DNA of 64,000 nucleotides, taken from NCBI GenBank assembly GCA_964017235.1, contig OZ024938.1, forward strand, positions 9,725,454-9,789,453, in the 5' to 3' direction. Within the stretch, counting starts at the first letter, position 1. Each line of letters begins with the position of its first letter. The notes under the pieces are model-generated. The model made no database searches, was not told the origin of the DNA, and saw only the letters and a list, made by a program, of their open reading frames with translations. The position numbers were made by a program, and so were the translations under genes. The stretch is from Sabellastarte sp. h YS-2021 (Eukaryota > Annelida > Polychaeta > Sabellida > Sabellidae). Below are positions 10,401 through 25,400 of the stretch, one piece after another.

Positions 10401-13400
10401 TGGGATATAAGCAACCTTGGGGTCATTTGTGATGAGATCTCCACTTCCTGAAAAGATTTCTCAAGTTTTTAAAATTTATTTGTGTTAGAAAGACATTTCT
10501 TTGTATCAATATGCAGTGGTAATCTAGGAAATCGATCCTTGTGTGGGCTCGAGCTTGGATTTTTATCAGAAACTAATCACAAAGCTGAGATGTTGAAGAA
10601 TTTAGATGAATTCTTGGTTTGAAGCAAAAACTGGTGTCTTTTATGTACACTTAACAACAGTGGTCCAGGTATTGGTGAACTCATATTCTGCGAGACTGAA
10701 GAATGAGTTTTGCCTCTTTTACTACTGGAGTGAATACAAGAGGGGTGGTCGCTAATCTGAAGTTCAGTGCTCTGAACTGATAGGTTTGACCGTGTACATT
10801 AAACTGAAGTAGATGTTGAAAATCTGGGTGAGTCGGTACATAGAAGAACGCATCTTTTGTAACCGAATTTCTAATAATTTCCGCTGTCTCCAGTTTAAAT
10901 GATGCGACAAGCAGGTATTTATTGACATAGTAAACGAACTTCACTCGTGGGCAATGACCGTTGAAGTCGTAGTTAGAAATCAATTCAGGACACTGAGATC
11001 TATCACAGGTCGTCATTAGCCGAGTTTCTATACAAGAAATAAACTGCCATAGAAACCTTTAGTTCTGCAATTGTTGAGTGGATAAATCGCTTTCTTTTGA
11101 AGCATTTAAGCGGTATATCTAGTACTGTAGCCATGTTTTCCTGTCTGACGTCATCGCTTGCATTGTGGGTAGTACAGGCATTGGCGAATTCGATTGGGGA
11201 GTAATTCGACAACTCCAACTCAAGATTCGCACAACTCTGTGATGGCAATGAAAATATCCCATCACTGCCAGTAATACTGCAAGAAGAGCCTGCATGGTGA
11301 CTTGCATTAATGTAGCCACGTTCCTCTGTATCCATCTCTCCTGGTAAACTAGGAAGAGTGATTATATGAAGATCTGTAAAATTACTGCTCGATGTTTTCT
11401 TTCTACATATCAGAGGGTAACAGGACAAATAATTACTGGACATAGCCCCTGTCCTGTATATACTGTGCAAAAACACCCTCGTAAAAGTTGGAAGCAAGGA
11501 CTTCAACACCATATCTCATCTAGCCAGTTTGATCTTAGTTGAGTTTGCAGAAGAATTAACTCAAAAGTCACAGAATTCCTTCCATTGGAGACATGGCCAT
11601 AGGAAGGTTTTATTATCTAGTAGATAGTTATTGCAATTCTTCAACAGGGCTGAACAGACAAGCAGTGCACATAGTGCCCCAAAGATGTCTGTTGGATCTT
11701 CATCCAAATTTACAGCAAAAGAAGGTAATCTGTCCATATTTTCATGTCTGAGCAGCAGGAAGTTCACTGTACCTGCTAGGAAGCAATATACTAACTGCAA
11801 AGATCAGTGGATAGGCTTCTGTAGTCGTTCTTTTGGAGGGGGACCTGTTACTGTACCAGAGTGGCGCTCCACCCACAGTAAAGAATCTACGACCTCCGTT
11901 GCAAAGCCAACTGCATTCATTTCCACTGAAAACTTTAGGAAAATCTTCTCTGCATACCTTTCATCAACAAGGAGGTAGTTCCAGTCGAATAATGGGCGAG
12001 TACAGCCGAAGATATACACCGTCTTCCACTGAAGACTTTACAGCAACCTCTTCGTGCACATCTTATTCTGACCCTTTTCAGGACAAGGGAGGCAGAATAG
12101 TGGTAGTACCAGTCGAATAATGGACAACTACAGGTAGGTGCACGCTTGCACGCTTCAAAACTTCATAGACTTTCATCTGTATATGGGCGATAATAAGAAA
12201 AAAATACGTGTTGCTCCCACATCGACCAAAAATATAATGAAGAGCTCTCGACATTCGTCTGTCGACAACAACTACTGCGCAAGCGCGGACATGCGCAGAC
12301 AAGGGGTCACCTCTTGTGACAAGAATATTCCTTAAAAAATTCTTGTCGGTCGATACGTTTTTGCTCCACAAAACCAAACAAGCACTTGTGAGGATAAGGT
12401 AAGGCTATTTTACGCAATAAAAGTGGACTATTGACCTGGTAAAATCATCTTAAATTTCACTTTCGATGTACTTTTAGAGGTGTTATCTACAAGGAGGGCA
12501 GGGTCAGTAATTATACTGTTATTGTAATAATTTCAATTTAATACTGTGACAACACCTTACAACTACCATTTTGATTGTCAGTATGAAAAACTGTAGGAAA
12601 ACTTATCAGAATATTATGAAGAAACCTTCTAAATCCGAAGAAACTGTGGAGTTTTATCTTGTATTTTGTAAACGTCACAAATTCTGCAGTTATTTCCATG
12701 AGCAGAACGGCCATGTTTTGTTTTTACAAACTTCTGTTTCTGTTAGCATTTAAAACACGTTTTTGATTCCTTAATCTCTAAAATTTTAAAAGAACATCAA
12801 AGACTCCAATGGCAGTATTTCCTAAGTACAAGAAGTCATAGTTAGGGATTTTAAATCCCATTCAACAGCCAGAGTCATATTACCAATGGCCCTCACCATT
12901 GCCATTCTGCTTTGTAAGTACAATGCACATACCTGCCAGATACTGCATCCCCTCATCACTGGTGGTCAGTCTACTGGGAAGGTTCAAAGCCTGAAGATGC
13001 AGACCTGAAAACACCAAATGTTCAGATAATCGAGGTCTTGCTAAAGACTTGCTTGCTAAAGACTTTCTGGACTATTTCTGTTTCTTTTACTAGTAATTTA
13101 TGTGTTATTTCTCTTACGTGTAATTTACCCTTTCTTTGTCTCATTTATAACTGACCTCTCATTTCCATTACCTGTGATATCACATAGGGCTTGGTTTTAC
13201 CTGTTATTGCGGTTCTTTAACTCACTTACATGAACCAAGACTTCTTGTAATCAGTCTATTCTGTCTTCCCTCTCAGCTGTAACATAACTGTAAATTCTCT
13301 GTCATTTCTCTTACCTGTAATATAACTATCACTTTTTTACCAGTATTATACCTGTAATTTACCGGCTGCTTCTCTTACATGTAATTTACCTGTTATTTAC

Positions 13401-16400
13401 CCGTCATTTGTCTTTCCAGTGTCCAAATGTTTCTCTCAAGTATAATTCTCTAATATACTTCACCCAGTAACTCCCCTGGTGTATTTCTCACCTGTAGGTT
13501 ACCTGTCATGTCTCTTACCTATGATATACAGTAACTGTAGGTCTAGTCTATCCCTGATATTAGACATGTTTACATAATGCCAGATGTCTTGTACCTGATA
13601 TAACCTATCTTCTCTGCCAGGTGTAGTTTACCTGTGATGCTGTAATTTACCTGTTACTTTTCTGATCTGCATCTTTCTTGCTGTTCCTCTCACCTGTAAT
13701 TCACCTGTCATTCCTCTCACCTGTAATTCACCTGTCGTTCCTCTCACCTGTAATTCAGTGGTCCCTCCTCTCGCTGTAATTCACCTGTTGTTCCTGTCAC
13801 CTGTCAATCACCTGTCATTTTTCTCACCTGTACTTCACCTGTCGTTCCTATCACCTGTCAATCACCTTTCATTTATTTTTACCTGTGATATACTGCAGGG
13901 CCTGATCTCCCACCACATTGGGCGTGCTGGACACGTTTAGCGCTGTGAGTGTCGGGTGATTCTGCAGACATAGCAGCGTGTCGCTCACAATCTGCGTGTT
14001 GGACACGTTGAGACCTTCTAACCTCACAAGTCTTTGTATTCCTGACAGACTAGATACCTGTAAACAGACCCCAAAACCTCCATTGTACTAATTCCTATTG
14101 TCACCTCATCTTACAATGAAACATATCTCTTTACCTACAACACCCCTGTCATACAAACTCATATCATCATATTACCTCATTTTACGACCAAACATAATCA
14201 GACAGCAAAAGTACTAGCATATGAATTTCCATTATCCAAATAGTTTACCTTCTGAATAAGAAATACCTGTAATAGCTGTTACCCTGAAACAGACACTTGT
14301 AAAAAATACTATGTCAATGGAGACAGCAAAATTAGGTAAACGTAAATATAATAACCATATAGCTTTGTCGCATGAGGATTACCTCTGTCAAGTGACAACC
14401 TCCTAAATGTGAAGGTAGTTTTTGTCACAAATTTACAATTCCAGCTGAACAGCAAGTGATAGATATTCTCAAGAGAAGCCACACATGTGGGCGTTACACT
14501 ACAATATTATTATAGGTGTTTCGTGTAAATAATTGCTTTAACCATGTTCACACTGGCACACATATACATGTACACCCCTATCAGCAGCAAATAATCCATT
14601 AGCTGTGACTCCCTTACTGACATACCAATTCGCTTGGTCTCAACCTGAAATGTAGGTCAAGAACTACTTTCTAGAGGGTTGCTACGTAGGTTGGGGTTTG
14701 TTCCTACCTGCGTTCCCTCCATGTTGAGTACTCTGAGTTCCGGCATACTTGGCAGCGCTGTAAAGACTTGGTGGGAGACCTGTGTTCGGCTCAAGTCAAG
14801 CGTGTGTAAAGCCGGGAGTGAACTAAGTGCAAACTGACAGATCCCCTCATCAGTGATTCCAGTGTCCTCCAGTACTACAGTCACCAGACTCTGTAACTCT
14901 GCAGTGATAAGACAGGTGTTATACAGGTGAGTTAATTACAGGTAAACACTCCAGTGTGTTCCAGTACTACAGTCACCAGACTCTGTAACTCTACAGTGAT
15001 AAGACAGGTGTTATACAGGTGAGTTAATTACAGGTAAACACGTGTCCTCCGGTACTACAGTCACCAGACTCTGTAACTCTACAGTGATAAGACAGGTGTT
15101 ATACAGGTGAGTTAATTACAGGTAAACACTCCAGTGTCCTCCAGTACTACAGTCACCAGACTCCGTAACTCTGCAGTGATAAGACAGGATACAGATCAGT
15201 TAATTGCTGGTATTATACAGGTAAGTTAAGTACAGGTATGATACAGTATAGCATATTACAGCTGAACCCTCCAGTGTCTTCCAGTACTGCAGTCACCAGA
15301 CCCTGTCACTCCGCAGTGAGAAGACCGTTGCTATAGAGACAAGTTAATCAGACCTTTGCTTCATGTAAGTTAATCACAAGTTAACACTCCAGTGCCTCAG
15401 TCATGGGTACCTGAAACTCTATAGCAAGACAGGTATGACACAGGTGAGTTAACGACAGGTGTTACATAGTTAACTAGATTGGGCCAACTCGGCGCCAACA
15501 TATCCCCAGACAGGTCATCACTCACGCCACAGGTTTTGATCGGGAATTTTTTAAAACATAATTACCCATTATTATATGAACTTCAGCACATCAATCTACT
15601 CTGTTTATATCTTCCCAAGGAAGATGGTGTATCCCCAGACGCCAAATACATAACTCAAATTATATTTTCAATCTTCCTGCAATGATAACTCTAAACCTAT
15701 TTTCAAAGTATTTAAATGATTGATGATTGAATGTCCATTCTAAAATAATAATCCCAAAAGAGCATATCTGTTTCTATATTTGTTGACAAATAAAATATTA
15801 TTTTTAACTCAACTCATCATACTTTTCAATCTTCCTTCAAAGTATTTAAATGATTGATGATTCAATGTCCATTCTAAAATTCATAATCCCAAAAGCGCAT
15901 ATCTGTTTCTATATGTGTTCACAAATAAAATATTATTTAAAAAAAAATTATTTATATTATTATTTTATTATAATATTTTTAGAATTTGCAAATTGTTTTC
16001 AGTTATTCATTTCCTCTATACCTATATATGTGGTCCATATATATGCAACCTAAATATGTGACACAATCTCAGTTCTGACTCCCCTTTGTGTTATATGTAA
16101 TGAAGCCCACCACCTCCCACCCCCACCCCTCTCCCCTTCTCCACACCTCTCTCACTATTACACAAGATCTGCAACCCCATTGAGTTTTTTGTTTCTCATC
16201 TGATATCATTAAATACCTTTGTTTATTTAGTGTCACTCAATATAGCTGGAGGTCCCAGAGGTGGGTGGGGGGAATCTGGGTGGGGGATGTGGGTTGGGAC
16301 TACAAAGAGATGGAGTGCTACAGCATAAATGGTAAACAATCTATATAAAAGGGGTAGTCAAATACAAAAAGAATTGAGAATTTTAAGTATGTGATTATCA

Positions 16401-19400
16401 ACTGAAATGAGTTCATAACTGTAGGAGCTGTGTCAAAATTAACTGAGGCAAGTTGAATAAAACTGGGCTAGTTGAGGGTTAAAAATCCCCTAGTTTTACT
16501 ACATAAGGATATAATTTCATTAATATTGGGACTTAAAGCTCACTTAAAGTGTCCATTTTGTCTACTTGAATATGTTTAACCAGTTTCATTTTAAAAAGTT
16601 AAAAACTCAGCAAGCAGAGGTATAACACACAAAAATAAGTTCTTAAAAGACTAAGATAGCCATAACATTATTAATATTCAAAATTTAAATAGACAGGCAT
16701 TTCCTTTTAAAAATTCAAAGATTTCAGCTCTATAACCCACATAGTTTGACAGTTACTGGGCTTTAAAGTGGCACAATGTCCATAAATTGGGTTTCTGTGG
16801 GCATTTTACAATTGCTAAAGAGACCTTAGCAATTAAACTACAGATCTGAAACTTTTTGGGGGACATACATAACAAACAAAAATTATATATAATACAGTTT
16901 AAGACTTGTCACACTAAGCATTTCCAAATAACAGGGCAAAATACGGAAAAAATTGCAAAAAAGGCACTTGGGCGAGTGTCTATGGCCCTCATACACAGGT
17001 TAAATGTCTACTAAAAACCTTGATTTTCGGCATATGTAAAAAGGACATAATAATGCATTCCCAGATGGGATTTCAGCTCCATCAATGACATAGTTTAACA
17101 GTCACAGGGCTTAAAGGTGGTAAAAAGTCCAAATATTGGGTCTCTGTGGGCCTTTTAGAGATCTCGATGTGCCTTTCAAATTAAAGCTTCAGACTTAAAA
17201 TTTGTTACATACTAAGATTACACATAGAATATGTATCTAATAAAGTTTGAAACTTCTCAGACTTACCATTTCCAAGTTACAGAGCAAAATATGTGAAAAA
17301 TGTCTTAAAAGGGTCACTCAGGTGGGTGTTTAAGGTCCTCATACACAGGTTAAATGTCTACTTGAAGCCTTGATTTTTGGCACATGTAAAAAGAACATAC
17401 CGGTAATAATGTATTCCCAGATGAGATTTCAGCTCTATCAGTCACATAGTTTAACAGTCACAGGCCTTAAAATTGGCAAAAAGTCCAAATACTGGGTCTT
17501 TATGGGGCCTTCTAGAGACCTAAATGTGGCCTTCAAATTAAAGCTTCAGACTTAAAATTTGTCACATACTAAGATTACACATAGAATATGCATCTAATAC
17601 AGTTTGAAACTTCTTAGACTTACCATTTCCAAGTTACAGGGGAAAATATGTGAAAAATATCTAAAAATGGTCACTCGGGTGGGGATTTATGGTCCTCATA
17701 CACAGGTTAAATGTCTTCTTAAAGCCTTAATTTTTGGCACATATAAAAATAACATACTAATATCTTCCCAGATAGGATTTGAACTCTATCAGTCACATAG
17801 TTTGACAGTCACAGGGCTTAAAAGTAGCAAAAAGTCCAAATATTGGGTCTTTGGGAGCCTTTTAGAGACCTCAATTTGACCTTCAAAATTAAAGCTTCAG
17901 ACTTAAAATCTGTTACATACTAAGATTACACACAGAATATATATCTAATACAGTTTGAAACTTCTCAGACTTACCATTTCCAAGTTACAGGGAAAAAGAT
18001 GTGAAAAATGTCTTATAAGGGTCACTCGGGTGGGTGTTTATGGTCCTGATACACAGGTTAACTGTCTATTAAAGGCCTAAATGTTGGGGCACATATAAGA
18101 AAACACATAGATATATTCCCAGATGATATTTAACTTAGATGAGAGACATAGTTTGAAAGCTACAGTGCTTGAAAGTGGCAAAAAGTGCATAAATTGGGTC
18201 TCTGTGGGCACTTTTGAGACCTTAAGTCGACCCCTTTGGGTAAACCTACAGCCCTAAAATTTTCTACAGACAAGGATTACATATCAAAGTTATACCTAGC
18301 GCAGTTTGAGACTCATCAGAATTACCACTTCCAAATTATAGGGCAAAATATGTGAAAAGTATAGCAAAAAATCCCTAAGTGGGGATATTTATGGGCCTCA
18401 AACACAATTTTCTCCTCAACTTAAAGTCGTGATTTTCGGCACATGTACTAAGAACATATTAATGTGTTGTCAGGTAAAATTTCAGCCAGCTGAGCATCAT
18501 AGTTTGTGACCTACAGGGCTCTAAGTGGCCAAAAGTCCAATTTCTGACCTTAAGGTGGCCATAAGTTCTTTTTTACTGGGAGTTTAAGGTCACCTTAAAA
18601 TAGGGATCTTCCTTTGGGCACCCTTAACATGTGTACCAAGTTTGAAAAAAAAATATTAATTTGTTTTTGAGTTATTGCGTCCACAAGGAAATTTCTACGG
18701 CGGCGGCGGCGGCGCGACGGACCTGAATCCAATATATCCCCGACTTTCGTCTGGGGATATAATTACAAGAAACACCTTCAATGTCCTCAACATAGCAGTA
18801 GCAGAGTGGTTGGCACACTCACTTCCCAACTCCTTTGTCCTGGGTTCAAGTCCAGGCTCAAAGCTGAAGTGGGAAAATTGTTTACTAGTACCAAATGGTT
18901 TTCAGTGCAGAATGTCGACCAACTAGTATGCACTGCTTTTCTCCATCCCCTCAATTAAAGCCCTTTCACACTACACAGGTGGTATCACCTGTGGTAGGCC
19001 GCGTTTGGCGAAACGTTCCTGTCCTTGGATCACTGCCTGATATCCTTGCGCATCCAATGGAAATTTTAAAATTTCCGTACCGTGGGCATGTGCATGCATA
19101 TATGAATTTCTCACTACGGTAACCGAAGGTGTGGCCCACGATGTACATAAAGTTGTGATTCAGTCATTTTTGGGTGCAATACTGTGACATAAGGTGAGTT
19201 AAGGTATTGGATGTTTCGCTACTGTGTCATAAGGTCGCATACAAATCTCAAACGGTAGTTGAAGGACAGGGATGTTTTGCTGAACGCCAAGAACCGCGAA
19301 TTACACCATCTGTAATGTGAACAACACGGACAAAATGGGGCGCCCTGGGAAGCGATTCCGCAGCCGAGTAAAACCTCTAACCACGGGACATACTGCCTGT

Positions 19401-22400
19401 AATGTGAAAGGGCCTGATGTGACCCTACACTATGTGTTGAAATCAACATCAAATCTAAATACTGAAAAAAAAAAATTAAAGTAAATACCTAAACTCACAA
19501 CATGAAATAAATATTTAAATTCATTAACTTATTCTACAGAGCAACAACTGAAACTCACAATTTTGTGAAGCCAACGCTTTAAGAAAGTAAATCTCACCAC
19601 AAAAGTCTGTGACTCACCTTGTAAGATGGGCAAACAATTGTTGGTAAGTTGTCTACAGCCGGCAAGGCTAAGAAACCTGAGCCGCGACAAACCTACAGAC
19701 AGAAAACAAAGGAACAGAAGCATCATATGGTTTTCTGTGAACATATACAAATAGCTCCTGTGGCAGTTTTAAAACTTTTATAAATGTTTTCAACAAGACT
19801 ATTGCAACTCAGATCTACATGTATATGTTTTCTCTTAAGATTATACCTACTTTTTCTCAAGATGAAATCAAAGAAATCAACCCTGTTTACATACATCTGA
19901 ATAGAAGTCTTTTTATACCCATAGTCCAGTTAGCAGTACCTTTCTTACAAAACTGTTGTATGCAATTTGTATTATTTATAGTTGATAGCTACAATTTTAA
20001 CCATAGGGAGGAGTAATAGACAGGGTGTATCCACTAAATTTCAATATTTTTTCCATGACTTTTCAATGACTTCTCAATGACGGAAGCTTTAAAATAAAGG
20101 ACCTCAAAGGACATGCTTCGTGGCATGGAAGAGACATGTACCGAGACCACGAGCTCCCGCCGGTTTTGCCTTTGAGAAGCACTCACAAGGTTCCAGTCAC
20201 GGTACAGGAAGATGTAGAAGACACCAAAATTTAATATGATTATATAAACGTATCCTTGTGTTGAAATACTGGATGAAAGAAAAGAACAACGCCGTTTCAC
20301 GAAAGGATGCCTTTTAATTTCAATGACTTTTTATGAATTTTCCTAAACCTGGAGTCAATTTCCATGTCTTTTCCAGGCCTGGAAAAAAATAATGGAATTC
20401 CATGACTTTTCTAGGTTTTCCATGACTGGATACACCCTGAAATACATTAAGTCTGATACAGCAGCGACTGGACATGTAGCAGTAATACAAAGTTCACCAG
20501 CGAAGTTTATTGCGAGTGAAGTTTGTGAAACATATCGTATTCTCTCTATAACGGACAAGAGTGAACATTTACCCGCTATGGACTGCAGGCCCCTGTCTGT
20601 GATGAGTGGACAGGAAGCCAGGCTGAGATGCTGGAGAGACGTGTGGTATCTAATGCCGGCCAGCAGCTCATTGGTCACGTAAGGATAGCAGTCTAATACC
20701 AAGTGTGTTAAATGGCTGAAAAAAAAATATTGCACTGAATGTACAGATGAATACACTACAGGTATGGCTGACAAGATTGAACAAATACCAAATCACGTTA
20801 CTATCTTACCAGAGCACATGTCTTACATTGTTTGTGTATGAGTTAATAAGCTCAAAGGACACAGTTCCACTATTTCATTACTTTTTGAATTTTTGTCCCA
20901 AGATGTGCACCTGCATGCCATGAACATGGTAGTGTTACGATCGAAAGTAAATATGGAAACCGGGTCCCGAAAACAAAAATTCGGCGAAAACCGGATTCAT
21001 TCGAATTAGTATACACCAAACTGTAGTCAAACTGAAAAATCTTCTGTGCGTGTACATGAACAATAACTTCAATTTTGTTTGGGATATTATTTCACTGTAT
21101 ATTGGCAAAATATTACACAAGTAAATATTTTAAAGCGTTTCTGTGCAATATTTTATATGTTTGACGCGAAATATGTGACATTTCGGGAACCGGTTCTTGG
21201 ATTTTTGTCACCGGATTTCATTTACATTTATATAAATCGAATAGAAACCAACTATCCGGTTTGCTGTCTTTACCACTAGAACATGGATGTGCATAGTGAA
21301 ACAGCTGAAAACACTGAGCTTCATTATTTTCACTCCGGGGCCTGCTGGTAAGTTATTTTTGTATACCTCTTGCCATAACACGATGAATTTTGCACCATAC
21401 TTATATTTTTAACCTGGCATCAATTTGTAATCTTTTGCAAACTTATAATATTTGATGCATTGAAATTTGGAAAATATGTTGTGAGGTGAAGGGACCTCAA
21501 AAAATGGGAATGATTATACTTTACATAGGTACGATACTACACATCCAGATTATCAAATGTTGAAGTCTGTGCGTCGGTCAAAACTCCCTGGCCAATCAAA
21601 ATCCTTGCACTTAACCCAACACACACCTATTGAATTAAAAAGAACTATGTTGAATTCTCAACATTAAAATGATTTAACTGTGTCTTCTATAAACATGTTA
21701 ATGCACTATGGCAAAGGCCTGATTCTGTGAAGATGTACAACTCACCAACATCTACATAATGATTGTAAAAAAAATTATCAGCAACTGCAGTGGTGTACCC
21801 ATGTGCTCTGTGTACAGTTTTATTCATATTACTAAATATTTCATCCGGTTGGTTGTTACTCTGGTTCTGGTTCGATTTGCTTCAAATGTGGACAGGAAGT
21901 CCTCATTGAGTAAACACACACAACTCAGAAAACCTCTTGTGGTCGGGGGTTACTTTACTGAAATGTTTGAAATACCTTTCACAAGCGTCATGAATATAGG
22001 AATATAGGCACTCCATGGGTGAAGGTTGGGGGTGATGGATATTCGGGAAGGCTCAATTTCTGTTTGCTACCAGATACGAAGGGTCTCTTTTCGAGTTGTC
22101 AAGGGAATCTAATCTAATCTACTCATTTGCAAGCGCAATATCTTCCCACAAAGGGGAACTCAGTGCGCTAATTAAACAAAAACATTATCATAGGGAGAGT
22201 CGAGGGTTGTTGAAGGTCGGTAATCCAGGATTGTGAGTGTGACCAGGAGGGAAGAAAACGAAGTTTGGAAACTAGAGCTGAAGAGGCGGATTTTGAGGTG
22301 CTTTCTAAAAGATGCAACAGAGGGACTGTTTCTTACACGAAAGGGGAAAGAGTTTCAAAGGACTGGGGCATAGTGACTGAAGGAATTAGAAAAGTGTTTG

Positions 22401-25400
22401 ATTGATTAGTGAACTCGACAATCCAAAATGGGGGTTTGAAGGAACCTGAGTTTGGGGGTACTTCGCCTTGTATTTCTGGAAGAGGTGCAGGGGTGGATTA
22501 ATTCTCTTAGATAAACTGGTTGACCTCGGTTGAGAACTTTGTACGTAATGAGGCCAATTTTAAATTGTACTCTGTATCTGACTGGTAGCCAATGGAGTTT
22601 TTTTAGTCAAGGGGAAATATGAGAGAATTTAGAGGAACGGGTGACAAAGCAAATACATTAAGAAATGGCTGTAATGAAAGATGAAAACAAACCATTATAT
22701 AAATCATGGTTCAAGTACCACTATAAGGACACTTTGGCCCAGCCACAAACATTAAAACGCCTCAATAGTCTGTTTTGTCTCATGGAACTGCTAACTACAT
22801 CTCTCAAGCCACTTTGTCTATAAAATCTAAGCACTTTACCATGAGATAAACGGCCGCAGTGTCTTTGGTTTGAGCAATCTCTCTTTGATCAAGTGGTTCA
22901 CTACGTGTATGGCGATGTTTGCTGGAATGCCTTGTAAGCCTGTGGAAATACATAAGATACACTACCAACACTGATAAATCTCTAGAGAATGGGAAAACAG
23001 CTTCTGCTTAACTGGGATGTCCAAGCACCTGAGCCCACATCCACAAACATTTGTATTCTTGGGATTATTCATATATTCTTGGAATTTTTTAAGAAAATGG
23101 CTTATTTCTAGGAATAAGAATCTTTAAATCCATGAGAATTTTTTAGACTTTTGAAGATAATAAGGATTAATTGAATGCAACATCTGTGATTAAAAACAGG
23201 TAACTTCAGTATTTTAGTTGTTAAGGTGTATGACTTGTAAATTAATTATATTGCAAATACACTTTTTACAGAAACTTTGAAAATTTCTTAGAATTTCTTA
23301 GTCTAAGAGTACTTTTCTTAGAGAATACTTTGACTGAATACTAAGAAAAATTCTTATTCTAAAAATAAGGATGTTAATGAATACGACCCCACTTCAATGT
23401 GGAGAAATACTGTAAAAAATTAATAATCTTAGCAAATATAGATGACAAATTTTTGGTTTAGATGAAAAAGGGGGAGCCTGAATTATTTAAGCCTCTAATC
23501 TACGGTCTAAATCTGCATACATCACAGACTAGGATGAATATTCAACTAAGCCTTGAGAAACTCAAAGATGACTTTCCACACATTTGGGCGATGGGACTTT
23601 GACTAATAACTAGTGCAGTAACGACGCGGCTCGACTTGGTCATAGTCGGTCGTGAGTGTTGCAATTACGACGCATCGGTTCATACATAATAAAAATCGAT
23701 TTTTCATCAAAACCTTTATGTTACACCAAAATATTACCTACCTTATAAAATCTTATGATAATTAGTGTTTTTAAAGAAAGCAATCACATTTTTAAGTTGT
23801 CACAGCTTTCAAGTGGAAACAACAATGGCTGCTTCCCTCAATTTTTTAACCGCAAATATAAATTCTCACGAGAGTCAGTACTTTATTGGCTAGGGTCAAA
23901 GATCAAACTACAAAATTCGTTTTTTATTTAAAAGCGGCTAATTAATAAAGTATATTTCTTCTGAAGTCCTCGATCAACACTAGTACGACTTTCGTCGGTT
24001 CACCGTCGCCTATTAGTTCCGACGCGTCGACTCTAGTATTTCTTCACGACTTACAGCACTACTAATAACTGTACCAGTGTTATGCATTATTCCCCATTAA
24101 CTTTTATCTTCATCTTTATTTAGTTATTTCCTTCATGTTTTAACTGTAACACCACCTGTTACCTTGTTTTACCTGTAACAACCCTGTCTCTTTTCTAGTT
24201 TATCTGTACAGTTTATTCGTTTCTTGTGCTTTATTTCACATGTAACAGTGTGACACTTCCTTACTAGTGAGTGGCAGTCTGGGGCTAAAAATACCATGGA
24301 CGTGTACTTGCATTACCTGTTACCTGTATTTTGGCATTCCTTTCATTAAGAGTGGCTGCCTGGAATCACAGAAACCTTGATATTGTTCTCTACTACAAGT
24401 GGGTAAATTGTTTATCAATAATGACGATATTTATTGTTTTGGGGCAGGGTTACCAGTATTGATGCCTAAAGATGCCCATACCCCACAGCCTGGGGAAGTA
24501 GTTTTCAACACCATGACATATAGAAGTAGTGAAACAGTACAAAGAACGGGATACTTTCAGTGCAGTGTCACTTATATAAAGGTCCAAATAAAGTTTAAGT
24601 AGAGAAAATAACATCTAAGAGAAAGAAAATGTATATAAAGATAAAGTACTAAAACAAGACAACTCAATAGCAAGATGACAGCATTAATCAGTAAACTAAA
24701 AAATATGAAGCTGTAAAATTTATTAATTGGAGAATAGCTGTCAATGGAAACAGCATAATTTTGTAAAAGTGCATATAATAATCAGTTGCAGCAATCCATA
24801 TATCTTTGTTATAAGAGAAAAAATGTCTCAAATATGGCAGATGAACACACTTTGGCAGAGCAAAAAGGTCACACCATGATGCACACATACATTTACATAC
24901 ACCCCCTAACCAATGTCCCTACCATGTGTCAACCTTCTACACCTCATGGAATCCAAGAAATAGCAAAGACAAGATTTTAAAACTCATGGTCACTACGACA
25001 AGGTCAAAGGTCAAATCAAGGTCACAGAATAATGTTACACACCTACACCTCATAACCAATATCCTTACCAAGTATCAACCTTATGTTGCCAAGATATAGC
25101 CCAGTCAGGATTTTAAAGGTCAAGGTCACTATGGCAAGGTCAAATCAAAGTCACACCATGACATTGCACACCTACACCTCCTAACCAACGTCCCTACCAA
25201 GTATCAACTTCCTACACCTTACGGTTTCCGAGATATAGCCCTGACAAGATTTTATACATCAAGGTCACTACGGCAAGGTCAAAGGTCCAATTAAGGTCAC
25301 ACCACGACGTTGCACACCTCCACATCCTAACCAACGTCCCTACAAAGTATCAACTTCCTACACCATACCGTTTCTGAGATACAGCCCAAACAAGATTTTA

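Larger units (their letters stand above)
7163..12422 (-). mobile_element. DIRS-type retrotransposon, copy C, decayed
   Basis: Left end TGTAACAAATTTTATTGTAA (7163) and right end CGCAATAAAA (12422) match the termini of copy B. Left (7163-7380) and right (about 12222-12422) inverted repeats are near-identical, including GACAAGAATTTTTTAAGGAA read on the left. Inside, in the same minus order as copy B, are gag, RT and recombinase remnants with many stops, frame shifts and local internal duplications. The internal complementary region near 7500-7560 (AGGATAAGATAAG) is badly worn. Inserted in the host intron before exon 16, sense orientation; no flanking duplication seen. Confidence 0.85.

Noticed and set aside
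18797-18860. Possible true tRNA gene
   Set aside because: A and B boxes are present but no complete cloverleaf or acceptor stem can be drawn; better explained as a tRNA-derived SINE.
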